From the NCBI GenBank assembly GCA_030295235.1, contig AP026169.1, positions 620,001-684,000 of the forward strand: a DNA stretch of 64,000 nucleotides. The letters are read 5' to 3'. The stretch comes from Fistulifera solaris (lineage: Eukaryota; Bacillariophyta; Bacillariophyceae; Naviculales; Stauroneidaceae). A program made the position numbers and the translations under genes. Below, one piece after another: positions 43,818 through 56,717 of this stretch. Position 1 is the first letter of the stretch, and every line of letters begins with the position of its first letter. Under the pieces are notes generated by a model that was not told the DNA's origin, ran no database searches, and worked only from the letters and a program-made list of their open reading frames with translations.

Positions 43818-46800
43818 ATGTCGTTGATTCCTCAAAGAAAAACGATTCTGGGGGAGTCGAGTGTCAATTCGAACGAGATGAATCATCACAGTAGCCCGTC
43901 CAAAAAGTCTCTCATTCCAGGCGCAAGAAAGACCAACCTACCCGACAACAAAGCCAGCCTTTTGGTGAGAAAGAGCAAGGTCGACTCTGTCTCTAAATCG
44001 GGAGGCAATTTAGATATCAGTAATGTTCCAGGCCTGCAAGGTGAGTGATTTATGGTTCCATGCATACGGCGAATGATCATTGATCGTATGAGTCTCACCA
44101 TATTATCTCCTCCAGTGGCCGTTCGAGTGCGTCCACTCAACAGTAGCGAACAACAGCGTGGGAGAGTTTGGAAAGCCCTCAACAAGTACTCTTCCATTAC
44201 TCAAACGACGCGAGATGGTGAGCCGTTGGCGAAATCGGAACGAGTGATTGGCAAAACATTCTTTACGTATGACAAGTCCTTTGGAGAAAACACCAGCACG
44301 GATATGGTGTACGAGTCGGTGGCCAAAGGCATTGTTCACTCGGTTGTTACCGGTGTGAATGGAACGGTCTTTGCGTACGGTCAGACGAGTTCCGGGAAAA
44401 CGTATACTATGCAAGGTGCCGGCAGTATTGCGGATGGGGCCAAGCCGGGCGCCGGTGGAATCATTCACATGGCTGCCAAAGATATCTTTCGCCAAATCGC
44501 CATGACCCGTGATCGCAGCTTTGTTGTGAAAGCCAGTTTTTTGGAAATTTACAACGAAGAAGTCCGCGATTTGCTCAGTGCGGATGACAAAACGCTCTCC
44601 ATTCGAGAAAATGGTCAAAAGGGGGTCTTTGTCGAATGCACGGAAGAAACAGTTTCTGATGCGAAAAGCTTGGTGGATGTCATTCATCGTGGTGAGCAAG
44701 CTCGAGTAGTGGCATCTACGGCAATGAACGAGCGTTCTTCGCGAAGTCACACTATTATTCGCATCACCGTGGAGAGCTCTTCAAAGTTTGAAGAGAAGGA
44801 GAACATGTCGACAACTGGTTTGGAGTACGACACGATTCGTCACTCGACATTGAGTCTCGTTGATTTGGCGGGGTCGGAGAGTGTGCGCTTGACGGGTGCT
44901 ACTGCTGATCGACAAAAGGAAGGAGGCATGATCAATCAGAGGTAAGTTCGAGTTGGTGTTGAAAGCAAAGCGCATGTTGTGTAATGTCAAAAGTCTCACT
45001 CCCTTTAAAGTCTTCTAGCTTTGTCTCGCGTCGTATCAGCGCTCGGATCCTCCAATCAAAGCTTTGTGAACTTTCGCGACTCGAAGTTGACCAGAATCCT
45101 TCAATCGACTCTGTCTGGAAAGTCGAAGATTTCATTTATTTGCTGCATTACTCCATCCGAAGGGTGCTTGGAAGAAACACGTTCGACGCTGCAATTCGCT
45201 TCGCGCGCTAAACGTGTTAAAGTCCAAGCCGAGGTGAATGAGGTTGTGAACGACAGCGCAACCATCGAACGCCTTCAACGTCAATTGACGTCGGTACAGC
45301 GAGAGGCGCAGAAGAACGAGGCAGAAAATTGCCAAAAACTAGCCCAAGCGTTACTTGAGTCAAAGAATGCACAGCGAGACTTAGAGCTTGCGGAAACAAA
45401 GAATAAAAAAGTCCAAGAGCTTATCGCTAACGGTGAACACTTCTTCGGTGGTCCAATGGACATAACTCGTGTTTCTAACAATAAGAGGCGCCTTTCGGAA
45501 GCGGATGTGCTTGGAACGCCCAAGAAAGTAATGACAGAAGTGGCGGAACCGCCGTCGGACACCCGCGCATACAAACTATCTCGGGTTACGAAAGAAACCA
45601 CTGCTGACATCGACCTCCTTCTTGCCACCCTTCGTGCGAAAGACCAGCGCTTGGAAGAAAAGCAAGGCAAACTCTCTGAGATTTTATTGGTGTTGCAGTC
45701 GACAGACAATGAGTTGAAAGAGGCCCTCGGTGAGAATGAGCTTCTAAGCGCTCAGGAAGAGCGATCGCGCTTGGAGATATCTTCGCTAAGCTCGAAAATC
45801 CAGGTCCTGAAGGCAGAGCTTGCTTCCCAGGATGAAGCTTTGAAAAGGAAAGAAAGTTCGCTTCAAACTGTAAATGACAGCTGGCAAAAGAAATCTCGCT
45901 CCGAAATACCGTTGAACAAGAGGTAGAGAGACTCACTAGAGAAGCTCGTGGTTTACAAGAGCAACTTGACATCGTGAACAGACAGTTTAAGTCTGAATCG
46001 ATTATATTTGAGGAGAAACTATCCCGGGCATCGCAGCAAATGAAACATTTAGAGGAAGAGAAGCGTGCAATTGAGGATGAGCTAGCTCAAAAGCAAGAAC
46101 ATCTTGCGGAGTTGACGAACAGATTGAGCAATTCGGATGAAATGATCAGGCAAATCCGTTTCCTTTTGTTTAATGCGGGCTTTGAACGAGACCAGCTTGT
46201 CTCGAGAAATCAGCAATGCTCCCTTCTAATTTCTGAGCTGCAACAGTCAGTTGCCGAGTATGAAACGAATCTTGCTCACATGGTAGTAGCCTTGCGAACT
46301 GTCCGAGAAGAACTCTGCGAACAGGCCGATCGATACCAAGCGCTGGAAGATGAAGTAAACGCTCTTGAAGCTTCCGAAACCTCCTTGAAGAACGAACTTG
46401 TCAAAGTGAAGTCGGAGCTGGAATATATGTGCACCCAGAACGCTTCTCTCGAGGAAGAAATTGCTTCGTCGAACGCTGGCCTGAAGTCCCTTCATGAAAA
46501 GGTGTTACATCAGGATTTACTTATCGAAGACTTGAATCAAAAAGCAGAGAAATACGACAAGGCTGTGTTGGATTGTGAGGAGGCATCTATAGCGCTTGCA
46601 AAGGCCGAAAAGTTTGTTACGCTGGTCAAAAGGAACTCGACGAACAAACATTGCAATCCAAGAAGTTGACGATGGAGCTTGAGAACTCCAGAACTAACGT
46701 GGACGATCTTCAGAGTGCTATGTATGACAAAGATCAAATGGTAAATGAATTGAAACAAAGCCTTACATCCGTCCAGAATGAGATCAAAGCAATCGATAAG

Positions 46801-48726
46801 CAACTTATTGTCTTACGAGAGGAGAATGAATATCTTAAGGATGCCGCGGCTCATAGCCAAGACACGATTTCGGGTTTGGAACAAAAACAAGCGGAAGCAG
46901 AGCTTCGAAGTGAATCGCTGGAGGCATCGTTGGCCCAGCTAAACATCATCGAACAGCGCCTTCGAGCTGAGCTTGATTTCAAAGCAACTGAACATCTAAA
47001 ACTTGTTTCGGATTACGAATGTAATGAAAAGGAAATGCGAGAAGCGATGCGAATGCTAGAGAATATCCAAACTGAGTACGCTTCCATCAAAGCTGAAAAT
47101 GGAGAGAAACGAGAGCAGTTGGTTCGCCTTGAAAGAGAGAACATCGTGTTACAGAAGGAACTTAGCGAGCAGAGCAATGTTGTTACTGAACTGAAAAGTT
47201 CTAAATCTACTCTCGAAGAAGAGCTAAACGCTCGTGCTGCTGAGATGGAAGAAACGAATGGTCTAAATGAAGTCTTGAGAGCTCGTCTGCAGGAGTATTC
47301 GGACTTGGATGCTCAGCTACACCGTGAGCGTGAAGCTCGAGAGATCTCTGCCGCAAACCATGAAGGAACCATCTCCGCCCTAGAGACTCAACTGTCAGAT
47401 GCTATCGCCAAAGTGCGATATCTTGAACAAGAAATTGAAGAAGCACATGCGTCCGAAGCAAAGCTCCGCAGCGAGATAAGCGAGAATAGCAATATCATCG
47501 AGGAACTACGTAACCAAGGACAGAGTTTTGAAAGCGTGCTGTCCGATAAGGAGTCGGAGCTAACGTTGATAGGGAAACACCTTGACGAATCCAGAAACGA
47601 GGTTGCCCAGCTTCATGAGATGATGGGCACTTACAACAAAAGATGCACTGAATTGGAAGAATTGGTTGCGGATCAAACATCAAAGATTGAAATGCAAAGT
47701 GTTGTCCAGAGGGAACAGGCGTCTGCTCTCGAAGAGAAATTGGATGAGATCAAAGAGCTCGAAGTCATGTTGGAAGTTCGCTCAGGAGCCTTGCGTGAGG
47801 CTGAGCAGGAAATGAGAATGCTGAATAATCAACAGAATATGCAAATTCAGCAAATCATGCAGCTTGAGACTGAACTAGACGACGCTCAGGAGAAAGAAAA
47901 AGAACTGTTGCAGCAAATCGAGTTACTTCAAAGTCAATCAGAAAAGCAAGGCGACGAGATTTTGGCGCCTATTGCTGAAACTATTGCAATCGACGCGTCT
48001 CCTATCATTAGCTTCACTCCTTTCCCCCCCTGGACAAGTATCTTGTGAAGTCACTTCAGTAGTATCTGGAATAAAGTGCTCCGGCGAGACGACGACCTGG
48101 ACTTGCAGATTGTGTAAAAAGGAGGATGACGCAATTGATTTGGAGTTGTCGGAGAAAGGTTATGCTTTCAACTGGCTTTCCCGAGATGCATCGGCATCAC
48201 ACCTCAGAGCAGTAGCAATTGACCACGCTGAGAAGGAAGGACACGAAGTTCTCTGGAATTTTGCAAAGAAAGATAGCATTGACGAAGAGGTTTGTGGCTT
48301 GAGTCGAGGAGCCTCGGGTGCTCGTTGGTCGCTATTACAAGCAGCAGACATTTCTACATATGAAGAGTTCCGAAATGACGTCTCGTGGCCACCAAAATCA
48401 CCATCCGGCCTTATCGCTTACAGCGTGAAGCGCTTCGCTCGAGCTGAAGGAGTTTTATTGCAAGCAAGTGCTCACATGTTCAAAAAGATTAATGGGGAAA
48501 AGCCGTCACCAAAGGTGACAATGTCCGCGACGACTGCCGCGCTGTTCTCCAAATCCATTATCAGGCCATTGTTCGGGCCATTGAGCGCAATTGGACCGCC
48601 ATCCAAGCAATGTCTTCTCAAGAAGTTTATGTTCGTATCCAGGATATTTTGATTGGAGGTCACTACCGCGAAACTGCCCTTTACGTCCCTAGCGATGACG
48701 ACGCGGAGCAGATTTTCCGCTCCTAA
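43818..48726 (+). CDS. Large kinesin, CENP-E/kinesin-7-like
   Basis: About 1,590 residues. Introns 44041-44115 and 44942-45010 are GT-AG and in phase. The motor domain (about 75-430) has VAVRVRPLN, the P-loop GQTSSGKTYTM, switch I NERSSRSHTI, switch II LVDLAGSES and NFRDSKLTRILQSTLSGKSKI. A very long coiled coil (about 430-1370) follows, then a C-terminal module with WTCRLCKKEDDAIDL (a CxxC pair), SGARWSLLQAADISTYEEF, AVLQIHYQAIVRAIERNW and YVRIQDILIGGHY. I do not know this tail from other kinesins. N-terminal motor plus long coil suggests the kinesin-7 group, with a likely role in chromosome or vesicle movement. Single-base frame breaks lie near 45885, 46613, 48024 (C7) and 48530. Confidence 0.85.
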
Positions 48727-48796
48727 TCTGGATTCGAATAAAATTCTAACTGCATATTTAGTTTGTTATTCTTTACATGACTATTCTTTATTAACG

Positions 48797-49987
48797 TTAG
48801 GAGTCGTACATGCGCAAGCCAGTGTTTTTATCCACTGTTGGAAATGGATTGTCCTGCGGTTGGTTGAACGTTTGCACTTTAGCCGCTACCAAGTCCAATG
48901 ATTTGACTTCTTCTCCTGACAGCGACCATTGCAAAGCACCGTAGTTGCTCTGCACTTGTTGCAAGGTCCGAGCCCCTGGAATAGGGATAGTTCCTTTGGC
49001 GCGGGCCCAGTTCAAAGCGACTTGTGCCGGTGTTGCCGCAGCGTGACCATCCGCAATCTCCTGCATAGTCCGCAACAAATTGTCGTAATCGGGTGTACTT
49101 TTTAACTTATCGAAAATGAGTTTGCGCGGTCCCTGTGGCGGCCGTTCCATTGTATACTTTCCTGTGAGCATCCCCAACGCGAGTGGCGAATACGACAAGA
49201 TTTGAACTCCCAAATCTTGACAAGCCTGTGCGAGACCATTCTCCAAAGGATGACGATACAACAAGCTCATTTGAATTTGGTTCGTGGCCAGGGGGAATGC
49301 CGCGTTGCGCCAGTGCCGCATGACATGCCCTCAAGGCGTCGACCCCATAATTGGAGACACCTACGGCTTTCACCAAGCCTTGTTCATACGCCATGGCGAG
49401 TCCATCCCAGTATTCGGCATTCGACCATGCTCCAGGAAAATGAATTTGATACAAATCAATCGGTCGGTTGCCCAATCGCTTTACGGATGCTTGACAGGCT
49501 TGTACGACACTCTGTGGTTGGGTCCGCCAAGGCAAAGGGGCAAATTTGGTGGCAATTTGAATTTGATCGGGAGGATACTGTTTGGCAAAGTCCCCAATCA
49601 ACGATTCGGAACGACCGAGCCCGTACAATTCGGCCGTATCAAACAGGGTTGTCGTGTATTTGCCATTGTTGGATTGTGTCATGGCGAAATCAAAGACTTG
49701 TTGCAATTCGGCATCATTTTTGGGATTGTATCCCCAAAGAGTGAATCACCCCACGCCCAGGCACCCAAACCGAGAGGAGGTAAACTGATGGGTGCAAGAG
49801 TAGCCATGTTGGTAATTGGTTGTGCAACGGCAGCCTGTTGCGGCAATCCGAGAGTCGCCGCCGTGATGGCCGTTGTTTGCAGTTCGTGACAAAATTGCCG
49901 ACGCGAGGATAGAGGTTGATGATTCCATCCGTGAACAGTAAATGCAGCGCACAGCGAAAGTACAAATAGTTTGTTAGGCATGTTCAT
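48797..49987 (-). CDS. Aldo/keto reductase, probably plastid-targeted
   Basis: About 395 residues. The N-terminus is a signal peptide (MPNKLFVLSLCAAFTVHGW) and then a Ser/Arg-rich transit part; a plastid location is likely but has no clear ASAFAP Phe. The barrel has PPLGLGAWAWGD, FDTAELYGLGRSESLIGDF with catalytic D and Y, IATKFAPLPW with catalytic K, DLYQIHFPG with the H, AVGVSNYG, QILSYSPLALGMLTGKY and IPIPGARTLQQVQSN (cofactor loop), so it should be an NADPH-dependent oxidoreductase. Plant plastid aldo/keto reductases are the closest in form. Two breaks: AAA at 49736-49738 (one base short) and GGGGG at 49291-49295 (one too many), both plus-strand. Confidence 0.88.
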
Positions 49988-51197
49988 TATTAAAAAGGCG
50001 CACAACTTTGGCCTTAACCGTAAGTAAAGGGAACCGAGAAAATCAAAAAGGCAACACCACTACTATTGCTTGGTCTAGGAATTTTGGGCTCACCAAGTAC
50101 AGTGAATAAATGACGCCGTTGTTGTGCCGGCAATACGAAAGCTAGCCTACTGTATATTATTGATATCAGGAGATCAATGGAATTAGTTTTTTTATAATGG
50201 TTTCCCTGGTCTTGATTGCTGATGCAATAATAATGGTTGGAATGAAATTTGTCAGGTCAGTTTGTCGGAATGACGGAGTACTTGGAGTAGACTGTTGCTG
50301 ACTGCTGACGCCTATGTAACGGCGGAGTCGAATACCGATCCGATAGTAAGAGATACTGTGGGCTTTTTTTCGGTTAAGATGCAAGTCTCGCTACTGGTAT
50401 TTTTCAAAGATCGAGCCTTTGACAACTTTCATACTAAGAAATGTGATTACTATGTAGTAATAACCATTGTGGAATAATTCAGCGCTAGCTAGTGGCGCCG
50501 TTGCTTCAAAGGTTTTTGGATACCTGGTAGTAAACGACTAAAAAGTCATCAATCATAAATTATGATTCTTATGAGCCAAATTTTACCTAAATTACCCTCG
50601 ATAAAATTTACCCGTGCACGCCTCTTTGTGTCGAAATGATTGCAAGTTGTCATGCCGTTCGGATAATGCAGAACATAGATTGAAGATAAAGATATGAAGA
50701 TATTAGTAGTACGTCGGATAGACGCTTATCGCGGAGTCCCGCGCTCTTGAGCCACTGCCGAGGAGATACAGAAAATCTGTGGACGTCTACAACGCTTCGA
50801 TCGTCTACGTGTCTTTCATGTAGCCTCCGTAGGAAATTTATCGATGTAGGGGTTACTCGGATTTGATTTCTTTCGGCCTCACGTGATTTGTTGATGCAAC
50901 TGTCGTTGTTATTTCCATTAATATACAAAAAGCTTTATACGAAACGACAATCGACATCGTTCCGAGCTCAACTATTCGAAATGTCGTGCCTTGACTCAAA
51001 CGCATTCCAGTCCCGTCAGCTTACTTTCGTATTTCGCTTCTTTTTTCTCGCGACCATGGACGCGTTAGAAGCAGCGCATGAACACTTTATTTGACAAAGA
51101 CTTGCAATTAACATCCATTGAACTGAAACATAGCTTCCTTATACATCTTGCTTACTGCTGAATCAAGTCGATTTACTCAGAAAAAGAACACGAAAGA
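49988..51197. other. Intergenic, no gene recognised
   Basis: About 1.2 kb between the divergent reductase and DUF2009 genes. Several open frames of 60-90 codons on both strands have no protein-like pattern. There is no dyad copy; a CCAGTCCCGTCAG word lies at about 51008. Confidence 0.4.
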
Positions 51198-52825
51198 ATG
51201 GTATTTTTAGGACCACTCCGCAAAGGCGCCAACACAACACCCAATAAATCCGATCTGGCCGAACTCGCCCAATGGGTTCCCTTGCGTCTCACTCCTTCCG
51301 AACGCGCCTTATTGACGGTTCTGGAACAGACACTGCATGTTTCCGAATATACGGATAACGTCGATATCGCGAGTCGAAGAGGTGCTGGTGTCAAAACACA
51401 ACGCATCTTGGAAGGCATTTTAGAAGCTTGTCACATTGCGACGGGGTTAGTTGCCGCGAGTGGTCAAGAACCGTCCTTTGGAACGACACCATCACAAGAC
51501 AACACTAAAATCAAAACGAAGAAGAAGAAGAAGAAAGACATTAAACACAAAACACATTATAAAAAGCAAAAGAAAACACTCTCCGGAGCACACGGTGACC
51601 CCGCCGAAAACGCCCTCTGGTTACAAACCATGTTTGAAATTGGACGTCGTCATAAAGTATTGAATCCAGCATCCATGCGTTCAACGTACGGCAAACTCAT
51701 GTATTTGATGCAAGATTCACAAAATGCGACCGTCGCTAAATCACTCGGCTTTTCTCTTTATAAGCCATTGCAACTAGTCGGCCCGTATTTGCAACAACAC
51801 GGTTGTGAAGATTTGTTACATGATCCACGGTTGGAATGTGCCGTCCGGTATATTACCGATCGAAATCCCACGACGGGAGAAAAATACGAACGTGAATACC
51901 TTCAAACACTCGTACAAGGCAAACAACACGTGCTGGAGCAACTGGTCGAAGCCTATCAAGACAAGATGCCGCCCGACGACATTCGACGCGCCATTGAATC
52001 CTTGGCGGATGCCATGGCGTATATTGAAAGTAACGTGGCTCCCGTGCAGCGCATGTTAAAGTATCTCGAAGATAATTTCGATCCCTCCAGTCCGCATAAA
52101 GCCTTTTCGCTCGCCTTGACCACCAACTCACGCTATTCTGCCATCAGCAGTAGTAACAACTACTCACGCTACGGCTTTTCGGCCTATTCCAGTGGTACCC
52201 GCGAAGGACCCACCTTGACGCATTCACACAGTGAACAATACATGTTCGTGTGGCAATCGCTGCGTTTGTGGTGTAAAGTCATGCGGAATATGCATCGTTT
52301 GTGGGTTTGTGCCGATGACGATTTGTTGTCGACGCGGACGTCGTATCATTTGTACAATACGGGACAGGGATTGCAGCGCGTCCAAAGTTGTCCGACGGTC
52401 CGCCAGGTCATGTCAAAATTGTTGGCACAAACTCAACAAGAAGCGAATGCCCCGTGGGTGGGCCTTTCGGTCATACATTTGGGCGATCGGGATGTCCCCA
52501 ATGCGTTGGTGTTCATTGACAAGTATACCCAGATACCGCGGTTCTTGTCACCGATGGTGCATTTTTGCAGAGTTTGTCGGACGAGCACGACGAACGAATC
52601 GAAGCGTATATACAGGACCAATTTGGATCCAAGGAGCAATTGAAAATGATGGTATTGACGGATTATTTCAAACACGGGTTTGACGGCAGTGGGGATGATG
52701 GAGGTAGTTGCATTGATGGCCGTTTGACGAGTTCTTGGAATTGGACCAGTCGATTGACGAAAAAGTCGTACTATCATGCGTTTATGCTGTCGGGCTTTCA
52801 GGGCTTTGATGGGGATTTTCGGTAA
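51198..52825 (+). CDS. DUF2009 (UPF0652) protein
   Basis: About 542 residues of a conserved eukaryotic family with unknown function. Family blocks: [121 protein letters not shown] and the C-terminal [35 protein letters not shown] lysine-rich insert (residues 108-125, from AAG codons) is local to this gene. The frame changes near 52550-52562; one missing base there would connect [12 protein letters not shown] with [17 protein letters not shown]. No membrane segment. Single exon. Confidence 0.88.
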
Positions 52826-53075
52826 TGCAAAGTGTAAACCAATTACTCTACTGGAGTAGTTTTTAGTAGTGAATGGGACATTTTTCTAAAGTTTTGGCGA
52901 ATGTATTGTTTCAAAACAAGTCGATGATGATTCGACTAGTTATTCGATTTACCTAAGGTAGTAGTAAACGAATGGTAAAGTGCAACTGTTCTAAAGCAAT
53001 AGTCTGTATTTCTTATGTTCTTTCTTACACTTCACGTATCATTCAATCATTTATTCATTCTGCCTTTTTCTTTAT

Positions 53076-54015
53076 TTACTGCAAATCCAAAGTAGCATTG
53101 AGTTTCTCGGCAATGGCAATTTGCGTTTGTGTCAAATTGGAAAGGTAGGTGACCATTAACAAATCTTGCAAGGATTCGTGGAAAAGTTTGTCCATGGCAT
53201 CGGGTCGCATCCGGGGTACTGTCGCCAGTGCATCGGCAATGTGTCGACCTTTTTCCGTATCGGGTGGTGTTGTTCCTTCCACGACGGCATCAACGTAATT
53301 GGAAATCGTTTCCAGTAGTTCATAGAGTTGTTCCATGGAAATTTGCAACGGAGGCTTTTCTTCGCGTTGGTGTTGTTCTGTAGTTTCGTTGTTGTTGTTG
53401 TTGTCGGCGTTCTTATTCATACTTTTGATCATTTCACTGACGCAAATTGCTTCCGGTTCATTACTTCGTAGTGATAAGGGCAATTCATGAAACAAATTCC
53501 CCAATGTTTCTCCCTGTACAACAATCGGCGTGGAATGAAAGGCCCGCATCGTGACGGCATTTTCTTCCGTGAGACGACAATCAACGACCAAATGCACGGG
53601 ATTCCCATCTTCCGTTTCGGTCGAATAGAAATCATGAATGAGAGAAGACGTATCCGACAACAACGGCGACGACGAATACCATCCCACAATGACTTCCCGT
53701 TGTTTCGTACTGTTATTACTACTATTATTATTCTGTTGCAATAACGCCCACATGGTTTTGTTGAAATCTTTGCCAATGGCAACTTCGTCTCCGCGCTCCG
53801 CGTGGGGGCACCGCAAAGGCATTGGTGACTTCCACGAGAACACCGGAATCATCAAATCGACCCAACAATGTACCAATCACACGGGCACTACCCGCGGGTC
53901 GACGGCGGTGATGATCAAGAATGTGTAACAAGACCAATGGATGCACAAACACCGTAGTCGTCGTCGTGGTAGTAGTAGTAGTGTCCAACAAGAGGGCGGG
54001 AGATTGTTGCGGCAT
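53076..54015 (-). CDS. EIF3F: eIF3 subunit F (MPN domain)
   Basis: About 312 residues. It begins [11 protein letters not shown] with a run of ten Thr encoded by a microsatellite, then the MPN- fold [67 protein letters not shown] and VHLVVDCRL. It lacks the JAMM zinc ligands, as expected for eIF3f, a scaffold of translation initiation factor 3. The C-terminal helices ([42 protein letters not shown]) match the family. The frame breaks at GGGGG 53804-53808 (plus strand); one base fewer joins FAVP to HAERGDEV. A longer upstream start is unlikely. Confidence 0.9.
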
Positions 54016-54454
54016 TTTTGTTACAAGTATGTTTGTGTGTGAGAGAGAGAGTGTGTGTGTAAATAGGTAATGATATCGTAATTGTTGACTTTCGATCTTT
54101 CGGTATATTTGCACTGCAATGAGGAGTGAATCTCTTGATTGATATCGAATAGAAAAACACGCTTATAGCAACTAGCAACTAGGAAACATGAAGAAGAGCG
54201 AAGGAGACGGACGAAACAGGACGCAAAGTAGTTCTTGTTTGTCGTTTGTGGTCCATTTACCGCCTTACTAAACTACAGACGAGCGGAAGGCCAGACGACT
54301 CAGATCCCGTGTCGATGTTTCACGAATGAATCATCATCATCATCGTGAATCGTGAGTCCTGTTTACTCGCGAACTCTCTCAGCTGGATGGAACCGACCCG
54401 TGTGTCAATTGTCAATCAACAAACTTTGTTAAAGCTTTTCAAATATTACTCTAT
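54016..54454. other. Intergenic, no gene recognised
   Basis: About 440 bp between eIF3f and CCT4, both minus strand. It contains a short GA/GT-rich stretch (54037-54060) upstream of eIF3f. Confidence 0.45.
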
Positions 54455-56150
54455 TCATCGAACTACAATCAAATCATCAATTTTCAAGATCATGGCAACC
54501 GTCTCGGTAGCTAATCGAATGGCGGACGTCGTCACCATCAAGGGTTGCACCACATTTTGGGCAAACATGTCTTCGACTTGAGCCGTCTTGACGTGAATAC
54601 CCGCACCCACCACTCCCTTGGCCTGTTGCGCGCGAAGTTCCGTTACCGTCTCAATGGCATTTTGTCCAGCATTCTCGGCCAATGTGTACGGAATCACTTC
54701 CAAAGCGTCGGCAAAAGCCGTCCAACAATAGGCATCTTGTCCCGACCGTGTCCGGGCGTGTTGTCGCAAGGCCATGGCGGCTCGCGATTCCGCGGCACCT
54801 CCACCCGCCATGAGCGCCGGCTCTTGGACCAAACATCGCACCACACACTGGGCGTCGTGCAGGGACCGTGAGGCTTCGGCTAACACTAATTCATTGCTCC
54901 CTCGTAACAAGACCGTGACGGTACTACCGGCATTGGAAATGCCCGTAAATTGCACTACCGTATTGTTTCCTCCTTCCATGTATACATCTTCCACCAATTC
55001 CGCGTGCCCCAATTTACTCGCGTCCAGTTGATCGGGATGAGCAATTGGTTGACAATTCAGAGTTCGACAAATGAAATCCACATCACTCCGTTCAATGTCC
55101 GTCACGACTAAAATTCCCATTTTGGCCAAGAAATGCAACGATAATTCGTTGTAGGCGTCTCGTAAGATTGATTTTTGAATCAACAGCACATTGCATCCGG
55201 TCTTTTTGATTCGTTTGCACTGTTCCAATAGGTACTTTCGTTCTTCTCGCAGAATCCGATCCATGGCGGCGTAATCACTGACGACGACTTGATTGTCCAT
55301 ATCGGTTTTGGGTGCCGAAAGACAGTACTGAAGGAGGGCTATTTTGGCCTGTTTCATACTTTTGGGTCCTCCCGATTTGGCCGATCCTTTGGTGAGTACG
55401 AGACCGTGAATGAGTTCCGTATCATCGACGGTCCCTCCCACTTGTTCGACCAAGCGAATGTCACGCAAATCGATGGTGCGATTGCTCTTGTTGGATGATA
55501 GCAGTGCCAGAACGGAATCGACCGCAATGGGTGCCAACAAATCGGTATTCTGCGAAACGACTTTACTACTGAGACAAGTCTCGACGGCATGCAAGAGTTG
55601 TTCCCGATTGTCGGCCACGACGGGACGAGCGACTTGTTTCAATGAGTCACACGCCGTTTCGGCTGCTTGTAAGAAGTATTGTGCGACCGCCGATGGATGC
55701 AATCCCTTGCGCAACAATATTGACGCACTGTCCAACAAGGCCCCGGCCAGTACTACGACGGTCGTCGTCCCATCTCCCGCTTGTACATCTTGTGCTTGCG
55801 ACAATTCGACCAACATTTTGGCCGCCGGATGCAAAACATTCATTTTCGACAGAATGGTAGCACCATCGTTACTAATGAGAACGGATCCATCTTCGAGTTG
55901 CATCAATTTGTCCATACCGCGGGGTCCCAAAGACGTGCGGACGGCATTGGCGAGTGCCTGTGTAGTAGTAGTAGTAGGGAATGAAGAGTAAATAGTAAAC
56001 GTTAGTTAGGTGGTTCGTTTGGAAAGGAGAAGAAACGAAACGAAAGGAAAGGAATGGGAAAGGAATGCTAATTACCTTGGCAGCTACAATATTCGATGTA
56101 CGAACATCTTTGCCTTTCGAACGTTCATTGTAGGTTTCTCCTGACACCAT
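54455..56150 (-). CDS. CCT4: CCT4, TCP-1 delta chaperonin subunit
   Basis: Two exons, 56150-56076 and 55957-54455, joined in phase 0; 525 residues. It carries the group II chaperonin features SLGPRGMDKLM, ISNDGATIL, QAGDGTTTVVVLAG with the ATPase Asp, and GGGAAE. The delta assignment rests on NVLLIQKSILRDAYNELSLHFLAKMGILVV, IERSDVDFICRTLNCQPIAH and KGVVGAGIHVKTAQVEDM. It is one of eight paralogous subunits of the cytosolic ring that folds actin and tubulin. The first exon, MVSGETYNERSKGKDVRTS, is short but conserved in position. Divergent from the phosphate carrier gene. Confidence 0.95.
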
Positions 56151-56717
56151 TTTTTTGTTTGTTTGCTTCTTTGTTTTGATTATTATTATGTAAGATGATT
56201 GCTATTGATATGAATACTTTGTATGCTAACAGGTAACAATGTCAACGTAAATAGGATTGTGAATATATTATGAAGGAGGAAATCCAAGGCGGTCCAGGAG
56301 AGTGCGGTCGACGGAAGGTACCGTACCAAGTACGAAAGGGTTTGAGTTTGAGGTTACGGGTAACGGCGCACCTCCTTCTCTTTTTCATTCTTCCTTTCTC
56401 CTTTCGTTCCCCTTTCCTACGTCATCCATCCAGTTTCGACGTCAGCATAGGTATGTCGGAAGTGACGCATGTACATTTCAATTCACAGTGATTGAACCAT
56501 TCGGGGCCATTTCGCCATTCTCTCTCCGACCAAGAGTAGAAAGCGTTCCCCTTTGTTTTTGAGAGGATCGACCGCGCGCATCATCATCCTCCATCGCTTT
56601 TTTTTCGCTCCTCTTTGCGTCATTTTACCCGTCGTTATCCTCATCAAAGACTCTCGCAAGTTCTTCTTCTTCTTCTTCTTTATTATTACTATTAATTAAT
56701 ACCCACACTATCAAACA
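56151..56717. promoter_or_regulatory. Shared upstream region CCT4/phosphate carrier
   Basis: A 567-bp gap between two highly expressed housekeeping gene types. It has a small GTACC patch (about 56315-56334), a pyrimidine-rich stretch and a TTC microsatellite at 56661-56680 just before the carrier start. Confidence 0.5.
56661..56680. repeat. (TTC)n microsatellite
   Basis: Six to seven TTC units in the probable 5' UTR of the phosphate carrier gene. Confidence 0.85.

Noticed and set aside
44103-44750. Long antisense frame within the kinesin motor
   Set aside because: A mirror of the strongly biased codons of the motor domain; the plus strand is certain.
50650-50928. Minus-strand frame of 92 codons in the 50-kb gap
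   Set aside because: No conserved pattern, no splice partner, and unbiased codon use; taken as chance.
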